From Egicoccus sp. AB-alg2 (GTDB lineage: Bacteria > Actinomycetota > Nitriliruptoria > Nitriliruptorales > Nitriliruptoraceae): a stretch of DNA of 48,606 nucleotides. The first letter of the stretch is position 1, and the number at the start of each line of letters is the position of its first letter. The notes beneath the pieces were generated by a model that searched no databases, was not told where the DNA came from, and worked only from the letters and a program-made list of their open reading frames with translations. Below, in pieces: positions 25,311 through 32,800 of the stretch. The stretch is from contig NZ_JBGUAX010000016.1 in assembly GCF_041821065.1 (NCBI RefSeq), forward strand, positions 1 through 48,606, read 5' to 3'. Position numbers and translations under genes: made by a program.

Positions 25311-25358
25311 TTGTGTGCGCTAGTGCCATGGCGGGTGGTGCGCAGAATCACGGCGATG
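25311..25358 (+). repeat. Boundary repeat 6
   Basis: Left arm TTGTGTGCGC (25311-25320), right arm GTGCGCAGA, tail ATCACGGCGATG. Ends 19 bases beyond the stop of the SnoaL-like gene (25377). Confidence 0.75.
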
Positions 25359-25376
25359 GACGCAGGCGGATCATCC

Positions 25377-25820
25377 CTACGGACGGGAGGCCCGGGCTTC
25401 CAGAGGAGGGCGCTGCTTCCGATAGGAGTCCTTCTTGATGATCTTCCCGCGGTGCACCGTGAGGAAGTCACACCCGTTGACTTCGATTCGGCGCCCATCG
25501 ATCAGAGTCCCGGTGAGCGTCCACTCGGAGACGCCGTAGTCGGGAGCGAGCGCGTGGTGACGTCCACCCGCCCACTCGGCGTCGGGCATCGACTCAAGGA
25601 CCTTCGCGAAGGCTCTGCGCACCTCGCCCTTGCCCGTGTACCGCGTACCGCAGATCTCGTCACCACCCGAGGCTTCGAAGACGCAGTCCTCGGCGAAGAG
25701 GCTCATCAGGGCATCGAGGTCGTGACCGTTCCACGCCTTGGTGTGGTTCTCAAGGAGGGCCAACAGATCGGATTCACGTTCAGACACGCTAGATGCCTCC
25801 GTGGGCGGAAACTGAAGCAT
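25377..25820 (-). CDS. SnoaL-like / NTF2-fold protein
   Basis: 147 residues, ATG 25820. ALLENHTKAWNGHDLDALMS followed by FAEDCVFEA, a central DYGVSEWTLTGTLIDG and VNGCDFLTVHRGKIIKKDSY is the standard SnoaL-like pattern, a cone-shaped alpha+beta fold used by small enzymes and binding proteins. Substrate cannot be inferred. It is a solitary gene between repeats 6 and 7. Unlike its neighbours it has no obvious link to nucleic acids. Confidence 0.8.
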   Translation of the reverse strand: MLQFPPTEASSVSERESDLLALLENHTKAWNGHDLDALMSLFAEDCVFEASGGDEICGTRYTGKGEVRRAFAKVLESMPDAEWAGGRHHALAPDYGVSEWTLTGTLIDGRRIEVNGCDFLTVHRGKIIKKDSYRKQRPPLEARASRP

Positions 25821-25844
25821 CTCAGAGAAAGGGATTTGCGGTCC

Positions 25845-25895
25845 GTTGTGCGCGGCGGCTGCAGAAGCCCCGTCCGCCCATGATCACGGCAATGT
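25845..25895 (+). repeat. Boundary repeat 7
   Basis: Left arm GTTGTGCGCGG (25845-25855), right arm CCGCCCATG (25875-25883), tail ATCACGGCAATG. Lies between the SnoaL-like start and the stop of the OLD-family gene (25973). Confidence 0.75.
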
Positions 25896-25972
25896 CACCC
25901 CCGGGCCATCATGGTGCGGTGCCCTCACTGTAGGCGACCGAGGTCCTCGACCTGCTCGCCGAGATGATCTAG

Positions 25973-28216
25973 CTACCTGACAGTCGCGTTCGCGGCCCGG
26001 ACGATGTCGGCGACGACGGTGGGTAGATCCCCGCGAGGTGACAACCCGAGCTCCTTCATGGCTGCCACCGTTCGCTTGGCGAAGTGCATACCGAGGCGCA
26101 TCTCATGCATCCGCTCAGTCACCTCCTTCAAGGTCTCATGGCCTCGACGGGCCCCACGGAGTCCCTCCCAGCTGCTGAACTCTGGGTAGACCGCCCGCAC
26201 GGCCTCGTCCTCGATGTAGACGAGGATGTCCTCCCCGCGGAGACCGAAGAGATCCATGCGGCGACCCCGTCCCCTCAGGCGGCGCCGAAGGTCAATTAGG
26301 GCCCGCTCCTCCTTGGTACGGGGCTTTCCTCCTGCTTCTAGCCTGCCGGCATCGGCGTGGTCCAGCATCACGCCCATGCCGACATCTAGCACTAGCTCGA
26401 GGAGCTCCATCTGGGCGAGGGAAACAACCTCATTGGCTCCACGCATAGGCACGACGACAACGCCCGCCTCGAACAACAACTCCCGATAGAAGGCGCCGAG
26501 GACCAACGCATCAACGGGCCCCTCAACGAAGAGCACATAGCGGGTCAGCGCGAGGAGCTCACCGTGCGTCAGACCCAGTTGGGCGGACAGCGGCGAATCT
26601 ATATCGATGGCCGCCGGTTCGAAGGCCGTCACCACAGCGCCTTCAGGCGTCGGACTCAGATGCAAGTGGCGCCACCCCGACCGGCCCAGGAACAAATGCG
26701 AGTGGGTCGCGATCGCCACGCCGTGGGGGCGAGGGTGGGTGAAGGAGTCGATGATCCGCCGCTGAGCGCCCGGGTGCAGGTGCCGTTCAGGTTCGTCGTA
26801 GAAGTGCAACACCGCTGGTGGTGTGATCACATCCCTCCAGTCAGGAAGGCCTTCGAGAAGGAGTTGCACGAGCACGTCCCGCTTCTCTGGTGGCGCGTTC
26901 GACGATCCGCCCAGAACGTCGTATGCATCACCAACGGATCTGCGGATCTGGGAGAGCGCGGCGTCGAGATCCGCGACCAGCCAGGAGGCCTCGCCCCCTT
27001 CGCCGGACAGCTGCTCCTCGAGCTGGACGCCAATCGCGAGCTGCTGATCGCTGGTAAGGCGGTGAAGGCTCGACGCCAGCCAACCCATGTCGGTCTGTAG
27101 TTGCTCGAGTTCTGCAGCGCCCTGCGCAAGACCGATGTCCAACCAGGTCCTCTGCCCCGAGGACAAGCTCTCGAAATCGCCTCTTCTGGTGAGACGGAGG
27201 GCCGGCGCAGGCTCAGACCCGCGTGTGTCGAGCATCAGGCCTGTCGGGTACTCGCCGTCCGGGTAGAGCTCCAGATGCGGCGCGACCAGCTGTAACGCCT
27301 CGGTGGCCACACGACACGCCCGAACGAGCAGCCAGAAGCGAACGTCGCTTTCGAGTCTAGGACGCTCCTCTGAGGTGTCTGGAGGGTCGCGGAGCAGGAC
27401 GCCCTCGAAGGCCTCGGCAAGGGCGACCGCTGGAAGAACGGCATCCTCGAAGACGTCCACGAGGTCGAAGACTGCTTCATCTGCCGTGCGCTCCGACGCG
27501 AGCCATACCACATGGATCGGCGCCCGATCCCGCGGCGGCAGAGATAGGAGATCCACGTATCGACCCCGCCGCGGTTCCGACTCCTCCAACCAACGTCTCA
27601 GCGGGGCGAAAGCATCGGGCAGATCGGGAGCGAGGTCAACGAGCCAACCGGGGGGAGGACCTTCCAAGACGAGGGTTCTTGAATAACTGCGCCGGAACTC
27701 CACCTCGCTGGCAGCCTGCCACAGGTCGTCGTCGAACCAGCCCCGGCTCAGCCCCCGGGCCTCCTCGACGCCCTCCAGCTCAGAAAGGCGATACCGCACG
27801 AGCGGGCGGTCGGCGAAGGACCTGAACAGGTCGGCCAGCGCAGCCGGCTCGATCCCCGAGACCGCTTCTCTCCATGACGTTCCCGCCTCCACGCCGAGCA
27901 TGTTCCAGAACGCGGTAGCGCGCCGAAATGACTCGGGTGTTCCGCCAGATACGAACGAAGGGGGCAAGGGCAGCTCGGACGCGTCACCGCGGACAACCAC
28001 GGAGATCTCTGCATGCAGCGGGACTGCCGCTCGTCGCGCCAGTTGCCACAGACTCGCCTTGGATCCGAAAGCGAGCGCGATGGCCTCAAGGAAGTTTGTC
28101 TTTCCGCTGCCGTTCTGACCGTAGAGCACGACTTGACGGTCCCACTCGACCCGCACTTCTTGAAGGTTCTTGTAGCGGTGGACCTCGAATTCGAGGACTT
28201 CAACGGAGGGGCGCAT
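25973..28216 (-). CDS. OLD-family ATP-dependent nuclease (ABC ATPase plus TOPRIM)
   Basis: 747 residues from ATG 28216, where homology begins (VEVLEFEVHRYKNLQEVRV); the open frame upstream to 28420 is Arg-rich and rejected. Walker A GQNGSGKT (33-40), an ABC signature LSSGQRTW, Walker B FYDEPERHLHPG and the H-loop IATHSHLFL are present. They are followed by a TOPRIM domain (YVLFVEGPVDALVLG, GVMLDHADAG). OLD proteins cut DNA in an ATP-regulated way and occur alone or with a UvrD helicase (Gabija). No helicase adjoins it, so this is a stand-alone type. Likely an anti-phage nuclease. Confidence 0.82.
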   Translation of the reverse strand: MRPSVEVLEFEVHRYKNLQEVRVEWDRQVVLYGQNGSGKTNFLEAIALAFGSKASLWQLARRAAVPLHAEISVVVRGDASELPLPPSFVSGGTPESFRRATAFWNMLGVEAGTSWREAVSGIEPAALADLFRSFADRPLVRYRLSELEGVEEARGLSRGWFDDDLWQAASEVEFRRSYSRTLVLEGPPPGWLVDLAPDLPDAFAPLRRWLEESEPRRGRYVDLLSLPPRDRAPIHVVWLASERTADEAVFDLVDVFEDAVLPAVALAEAFEGVLLRDPPDTSEERPRLESDVRFWLLVRACRVATEALQLVAPHLELYPDGEYPTGLMLDTRGSEPAPALRLTRRGDFESLSSGQRTWLDIGLAQGAAELEQLQTDMGWLASSLHRLTSDQQLAIGVQLEEQLSGEGGEASWLVADLDAALSQIRRSVGDAYDVLGGSSNAPPEKRDVLVQLLLEGLPDWRDVITPPAVLHFYDEPERHLHPGAQRRIIDSFTHPRPHGVAIATHSHLFLGRSGWRHLHLSPTPEGAVVTAFEPAAIDIDSPLSAQLGLTHGELLALTRYVLFVEGPVDALVLGAFYRELLFEAGVVVVPMRGANEVVSLAQMELLELVLDVGMGVMLDHADAGRLEAGGKPRTKEERALIDLRRRLRGRGRRMDLFGLRGEDILVYIEDEAVRAVYPEFSSWEGLRGARRGHETLKEVTERMHEMRLGMHFAKRTVAAMKELGLSPRGDLPTVVADIVRAANATVR

Positions 28217-28376
28217 CACACCATTCTGACAGACGGAGGGCGGTGGATCACCGTCCTGGTCACCCCTTCGGGCGAGTCGGCCCCTCCTCCTCGTCCAGCG
28301 AGGCGCCCGTCGGCCGTACGCCCGCCTTCCTAGAATCAAGCCGGCTCGTCCTAACCCTCCGGAAAGAGGGGGGAGG

Positions 28377-28427
28377 CTTATGTGCGGGTGACGGTGACTC
28401 GGCATGGCGCGCAGAGTCACGGTGATG
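28377..28427 (+). repeat. Boundary repeat 8
   Basis: Left arm CTTATGTGCGGG (28377-28388), right arm GCGCGCAGA, tail GTCACGGTGATG. The TGA stop of the 5'-nucleotidase gene (28417-28419, minus) lies inside the conserved tail. Confidence 0.8.
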
Positions 28428-29385
28428 GATGGTCACCAAGTGGCCTAGTAACAGCCTGAGTGCTCTCCTGTTCGGTGCGCGAGGGATCCAGGCGGTACTC
28501 GGCCGGAACCTGCGCAGCGGGTGTCTGGGATCGAGCTGGCTCAAGATGAGCAGACTGGTCATCGAAGAAGATGTGCGGTCGGAGTACCCGTAATACGCCG
28601 GCCTTCTCCAGCCCGCCGAGGTAGAACGTCTCGTTCAGGTGGATGCCCCAGGAGCGCAGGGTCCGGATGACCCGCTTGTGAGCAGGTGCGTTGCGTGCCG
28701 TCACCAGGGACATTCGAAGAGGGTTGTCAGCCTCCGGAAACCGCTGCTGGATGCGCGAGAGCGCCCTGAGGAATGGCTGCAGCGGGCCAGGACTGAGTGG
28801 TTGATCGGCGTGAGCTTCTTCATGTTGCAAGAAGGCATCCAGACCACCGGCCCGGTAGATCGCTTCTGATTCTGCACTGAACAGAACAGCGTCGCCATCG
28901 AACGCAATCCTCACCTCCGATGGAATTTCATCCGTCGCCTCGTCGGGGACGCGAAGGATGCGTGCCGCCGCCACACCGTGTTGCATGGCTCCGGCTACGT
29001 CCTCCTCGTTTGCTGAGAGGAAGAGGTCGCAGCTGAATTCACGTAGGTAAGGGCCCGCGCTGGTCCCGTCAGTGAAGGCCCACCGGGGCACTTCGAGGCC
29101 ATGGTGTTCTACGGAGTTCATGACGCGCAGGCCGGTGTCGGCATTGTTCCGGGAGATGATCAAGACTTCGACGAGCGCCTCATCGGCTAGTTCGTTGATG
29201 CGCAAGAGTCCGCGCACGAGTGGAAGGGCTGTCCCTGCCGCTAGTGGCTCGTCCTCGTTGGCTGTCTGGTGCTCCCGGTAGGCCGCTAGCCCCTCTGTCT
29301 CAAAGATGCGGTGAGCTTCATCGAGGTCAAAGAGCGCGCGAGACGAAATGCCAACGACGAGTTTGTCCGCTAGATCGTAGGGCAA
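28417..29385 (-). CDS. 5'-nucleotidase, cytosolic cN-I type (PF06189-like)
   Basis: 322 residues, ATG 29385. LVVGISSRALFDLDEAHRIF at the N terminus, LIISRNNADTGLRVMNSV, IAFDGDAVLFSAESEAIY and HIFFDDQSAHLE are the hallmarks of the bacterial cN-I-like 5'-nucleotidases, HAD-fold enzymes that dephosphorylate nucleoside monophosphates. Its placement among nucleases could indicate a nucleotide-depleting or salvage role during phage attack; that is inference. The last about 40 residues are low complexity, and the stop codon falls inside repeat 8. Confidence 0.8.
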   Translation of the reverse strand: MPYDLADKLVVGISSRALFDLDEAHRIFETEGLAAYREHQTANEDEPLAAGTALPLVRGLLRINELADEALVEVLIISRNNADTGLRVMNSVEHHGLEVPRWAFTDGTSAGPYLREFSCDLFLSANEEDVAGAMQHGVAAARILRVPDEATDEIPSEVRIAFDGDAVLFSAESEAIYRAGGLDAFLQHEEAHADQPLSPGPLQPFLRALSRIQQRFPEADNPLRMSLVTARNAPAHKRVIRTLRSWGIHLNETFYLGGLEKAGVLRVLRPHIFFDDQSAHLEPARSQTPAAQVPAEYRLDPSRTEQESTQAVTRPLGDHPSP

Positions 29386-29521
29386 GAGTGACTCCTAGCT
29401 CACGGGAAGCGTAGTCCCTGACGTGACCGAGAACCTCGCCAGCCGTCCACGCACGCCCGCGCGGATGGAAAGTGGTGCTGAACCGTCGGAGCGAGCGATT
29501 GGCGCAGCAACCACGGTCAAC

Positions 29522-29576
29522 CTCCGTGCGATCATCAGGGCCGCTCAGTCGGTCGCGCACATCATCACGGTTTCGG
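29522..29576 (+). repeat. Boundary repeat 9
   Basis: Left arm CTCCGTGCGA (29522-29531), right arm TCGCGCACATC, tail ATCACGGTTTCGG. Ends about 12 bases beyond the stop of the membrane protein gene (29589). Confidence 0.7.
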
Positions 29577-29588
29577 AGAGCCCCTTCG

Positions 29589-30044
29589 TCATCGGGCGGC
29601 GCCGCACACGGCGAACACGGCTGCGGTCAACGCGCCCACCGTGAAGGCCGCGTAGATGGCACGGAAGGCCGTGCTGTACGTCAGTCCGGCGGGGGCACGG
29701 TCGTCAGCGATTGCCGTGAGGTGCGCAGCCTCAAGGCCGGTCGTTTCAGCCAACCTGCCCTCGACGGCCTTCATGGCCGCTTCGCCCACATGCACGAGTT
29801 GACGGGTTCGGGACTCGAGCGTCCAGAAGGCGCCGGTAGCCACCAAGCCGAGGACAGCTACCAAGGCCGCGACGACATGACGTTCGTCGTCTAGGGCTCC
29901 GATGTAGCTGACGGTGAGGAACGCGGCTGCGACGAGGAAGAAGTTCATGGCCCTCATTCGCTGGTCGGCGTGGAGGCTGAACCACCGCCATCCGTGGTCG
30001 AAGACCCGGGCCTCGTCCGCGCTCAACCTCGAATCGTCTGACAT
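29589..30044 (-). CDS. Small three-helix membrane protein, unknown function
   Basis: 151 residues, ATG 30044. Amphipathic start FDHGWRWFSLHADQRMRAMN, then hydrophobic helices FFLVAAAFLTVSYIGAL, VAALVAVLGLVATGAFW and, after a cytoplasmic loop of about 60 residues, FRAIYAAFTVGALTAAVFAV. Small multi-helix membrane proteins are common effectors in defence islands, but nothing specific identifies this one. Confidence 0.65.
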   Translation of the reverse strand: MSDDSRLSADEARVFDHGWRWFSLHADQRMRAMNFFLVAAAFLTVSYIGALDDERHVVAALVAVLGLVATGAFWTLESRTRQLVHVGEAAMKAVEGRLAETTGLEAAHLTAIADDRAPAGLTYSTAFRAIYAAFTVGALTAAVFAVCGAAR

Positions 30045-30130
30045 CTTTCGAGTCCTTCTCCATGTCCGTCTGCCTCTGCGTACGTGGACAACGGAGGGTA
30101 CGAGGAGGATGTGACTCGGAAGCGTAGGCA

Positions 30131-30178
30131 GTTATGCGCGAATCGGTACGCCGTGGACACACGCATCGTCACGGCTTC
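30131..30178 (+). repeat. Boundary repeat 10
   Basis: Left arm GTTATGCGCG (30131-30140), right arm ACACGCATC, tail GTCACGGCTTC. ATGCG and CGCAT pair. The rest of the 30045-30436 stretch shows no gene I can support. Confidence 0.7.
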
Positions 30179-30436
30179 TGTGCTCACGTGGCCTGAGACT
30201 ATTCACCAGATGGTCTCATGTGACTGGAATTCGGTTAGTCGGGCAGAGATACCGCGACCCTGTAAGCGCCGAGTCAGCCCGCTCGAGACCGTGATGTTGG
30301 GCGACGGCTTCGATGGGCTCCCCGCGCATAGTTCGCCGTCGCTCCTAGCGCCACGAGAGGTGGAGCCCGCCGATCCCCCACGCATCGGGACAGGTGAGCC
30401 TAGGGTTGATGGCCCCACCCGTTGTGTGAGGCACTG

Positions 30437-30955
30437 ATGCGGCTTTCCGAGAAGACGATCGAACTGAACTTCTGCCATCAGATGTCGCTCGTTCTGGGCC
30501 AACCCAGTTGGTGGTTCGGTACTACGCAACGGCAGGAGCGCGACCTCGGCTGGGACGTAGCGGGTCACGTTGCGGGTCGGTGGGTGAAGTTTCAACTGAA
30601 AGCATCCAACGAGGTGTTGACCAACGGTCGACGTCGCTTCCGCGGGCACCACGAGCAACTGGTTGAACTGCAGGCGCAGGCAGCAGCGCCTGGGGAACCG
30701 CATGCCCCGGAACAACGTGGCTGCCGCCGTGGCGCGGCTCGCCGGGGAGGCTGGCATCGCCCGGCGGATGACCCCACACACGTTGCGGCACGCGGCGATC
30801 ACCGCTGCACTGAACACCGCGCGCACCTACGTGATGTGCAGGACTTCGCCCGCCACGCCGACCCGAAGACCACCATGCGCTACGACCGCAACCGTCACAG
30901 CCTCGACCGTCACGCCACCTACGCCATCGCCCAGTACATCGCCGGCTCCGAATAG
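30437..30955 (+). pseudogene. Truncated unknown gene fused to a frameshifted tyrosine-recombinase C terminus
   Basis: From ATG 30437 the first about 80 residues (RLSEKTIELNFCHQMSLV, then WVKFQLKASNEVL, RRRFRGHHEQL) look like the start of a real but unrecognised protein. From about 30702 the DNA instead encodes an integrase end. MTPHTLRHAAITAALNT (box II, HxLRH) is in one frame. LRDVQDFARHADPKTTMRYD with the catalytic tyrosine is in another, ending AIAQYIAGSE. Restoring one base near 30818-30822 joins the two. So this is the 3' third of a XerC/D-like integrase, broken by a frameshift and joined to an unrelated truncated gene. Confidence 0.75.
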
Positions 30956-31121
30956 AAGTCCGGCGTTTCCGCAAGGTCGGGGATGCCCTGTGCTCGTGAG
31001 CGTCGGCCAACCTGGGCCCGTCTACTCCCGATCCTCGACGGAGGCTTTCGAGGTCCTCTGTCGCCCGTTGGACCTGGCGCTGCGTCGCCGCAGCCTCCCG
31101 GGCGTAGCTGCTCGTGCCCGC

Positions 31122-31153
31122 AAGACGCCCGTCCACGAAAGGACGGGCGTCTT
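31122..31153. terminator. 13-bp hairpin terminator
   Basis: AAGACGCCCGTCC (31122-31134) pairs perfectly with GGACGGGCGTCTT (31141-31153) around a six-base loop, 18 bases beyond the stop of the minus-strand gene at 31172. It also follows the broken integrase on the plus strand. Confidence 0.75.
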
Positions 31154-31171
31154 CGCGCATGGACGGCTGCC

Positions 31172-31609
31172 TCAGCCGAGCTGCTCGAGGATGTGCTGGC
31201 GGGCCGGGCCGTACATGACCTGCCGGCCGTCTGGGGTGTCGTCGATGAGCTGGCGGGCGAACCGCAGCCCGCCGTTGGAGCGCCAGCCTTTCTCGATGCT
31301 CGAGTGCGTGCCGCCGTAGCGCTGCGGGCTGCGACCGAAGTGGGTGTCGCGGAGTTCGGCGATGCTCACCCCCTCGTCACCGGCTGCGGCTACCAGGCGC
31401 AGGTAGTCCAGCCGGTTCTGCCCGTACCCGGGACCGGCGACGACGCGCAGGATGTCGGCGAGCTCGGGCCCCGCCTCGCCCGGACCGGCGGTGCGGGATG
31501 CCAGCGGGCTCGTCGCCGGGCTGGCCGTGTTGGCGATGTGCTCGAGCAGCGCGATTGCGCGCGCGATTTCCGCGGCATCGTCGGTGTCGATTGTCAGTTC
31601 GATGTGCAT
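31172..31609 (-). CDS. Hypothetical protein, possibly winged-helix
   Basis: 145 residues, ATG 31609 behind AGAGGA. Starts MHIELTIDTDDAAEIARAIA; the middle (LDYLRLVAAAGDEGVSIAEL) and end (LRFARQLIDDTPDGRQVMYG) have helix-turn-helix-beta hairpin character suggesting a winged helix. No named family recognised. The upstream region has tandem copies of ACTAGAG (31645-31659, minus), a possible operator. Confidence 0.6.
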   Translation of the reverse strand: MHIELTIDTDDAAEIARAIALLEHIANTASPATSPLASRTAGPGEAGPELADILRVVAGPGYGQNRLDYLRLVAAAGDEGVSIAELRDTHFGRSPQRYGGTHSSIEKGWRSNGGLRFARQLIDDTPDGRQVMYGPARQHILEQLG

Positions 31610-31644
31610 CGGCGTCCTCTAACTGGCGCAGCAGCAGCGTTGCA

Positions 31645-31659
31645 CTCTAGTTCTCTAGT
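31645..31659 (-). promoter_or_regulatory. Tandem ACTAGAG repeats upstream of the 31609 gene
   Basis: On the minus strand ACTAGAGA is followed directly by ACTAGAG, about 36 bases before the start codon. CTAG-containing direct repeats are rare in this GC-rich sequence, so they may be a repressor or activator site. Inference. Confidence 0.25.
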
Positions 31660-31852
31660 GAAGCACACTGCATGCACTACTACAACTGCGTTCGCTCCGG
31701 CTCGTATGCGTTGCGTCCGGCGCGGTAGCGGCCACGGTCTGTAGCCCCTCGCGTCCGGGAGTCGCGGTACGCAGCGCTTGCGACGCCGACCGGCTTAACC
31801 AGGTGGGTACGCCGGCCGATGACCTGACGGGGAAGGCGACGAAGGGGACAAT

Positions 31853-32377
31853 GTGGAAGCGCCCGTGGAACCGCTGTCGTGGCGGACTCGCGTCGTGGAG
31901 GCCGGGCTGGGGCTGTGCGCCGTGGTCGGCACTATCGCGCTGGTCAGCACCCGCTGGCTGGTCGTGTTCGCGATGCTGCCGCTACTGGTCGGCGGGCTGC
32001 TCCTGCGCGAGCGCACTTTGAGCCCGGAGCAGTTTGCGAGGGAGCAGCGGGTCTGCGAGGAAGCACGCGCGGCCAAGGCTGTGCGGGTCGACCAGCGGCG
32101 GGTCGAGGCTTACCGCGCCCAGGAGCTCGCTCGCCTGGCCCGCGAGGCGCAGCTGCCGCCGCTGCTGCGCGAGGTGGCGCTCGACACCGACGCAGGCCCG
32201 GCCTGCCCTGCGTGCAACTCGACGCAGTTCGTGCTGCGCCGGGCTGACAGCGCCCGTCGCCGTGTCGGTGTCGCGGCCGTGCTCGGCGGTGTGGTCGGTG
32301 GGGCGGCGCTGCTCGCTCTAAACCCGCGCGACTGGATCGAGTGCGCCGTGTGCGCCAGCGTCTACCGGCGCGGCTGA
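31853..32377 (+). CDS. Membrane protein with coiled coil and zinc ribbon
   Basis: 174 residues from GTG 31853. Two N-terminal hydrophobic helices (VVEAGLGLCAVVGTIALV, WLVVFAMLPLLVGGLLL), a charged helical stretch rich in Arg/Glu/Ala (about 60-110), then CPACNSTQF, a third hydrophobic segment (VGVAAVLGGVVGGAALLAL) and a closing CAVC. The two CxxC pairs form a zinc ribbon interrupted by a membrane segment. Function unknown. Confidence 0.6.
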   Translation: MEAPVEPLSWRTRVVEAGLGLCAVVGTIALVSTRWLVVFAMLPLLVGGLLLRERTLSPEQFAREQRVCEEARAAKAVRVDQRRVEAYRAQELARLAREAQLPPLLREVALDTDAGPACPACNSTQFVLRRADSARRRVGVAAVLGGVVGGAALLALNPRDWIECAVCASVYRRG

Positions 32378-32751
32378 CCCGAAGGCGATCAGGCGACGGC
32401 GCCGGGGAAGTGGCCACGCAGGATCTGCCCGTCTGACGGTGCGGGCGACCCGTGGCATGACGCGGCCGTCAGCGCCTCCCTCCGACAGCGCCTCAGCCCG
32501 CCGGGTCTCCGGCCACAGCTCCTCCGAGCATCCCGACCACCGTCTCCACCAGCACCCGGTGTAGACGTCACGGACCGCCTCGGTGATCACGCTGCGGGCC
32601 GCCCAAATCGTCCGTTTACCGCGCCTGCCGATATACCCGGCACGTCGGAGCTCAGCTGCCCGCCGGCCCCCCGTGTGATCGCGTTGGTAGGTTGCCGCAC
32701 CATCAGCGTGGTGCGAGTACCAGCACGCCTCGCCGGCCGCGTGACCGTCAG
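32378..32751. other. Gene-poor stretch
   Basis: No convincing gene. A minus-strand open frame across 32318-32590 (starting ITEAVRDVYTG) could be a remnant but has no recognisable domain and overlaps the end of the membrane protein gene. Confidence 0.4.
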
Positions 32752-32790
32752 GGGGCGGCGTGGCCGGTCCGTTCCGGCCACACCGCCCCC
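32752..32790. terminator. Strong hairpin terminator after the propeller gene
   Basis: GGGCGGCGTGGCCGG and CCGGCCACACCGCCC pair with one mismatch around a short loop, 11 bases beyond the stop of the minus-strand propeller gene (32801). Confidence 0.75.
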
Positions 32791-32800
32791 GTCGAAGGTG

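Noticed and set aside
25973-28216. Gabija system
   Set aside because: The OLD-type protein has no adjacent UvrD-like helicase.
31700-31745. A fourteenth boundary repeat near GTATGCG and CCACGG
   Set aside because: Arms do not pair and the right-arm sequence is missing.
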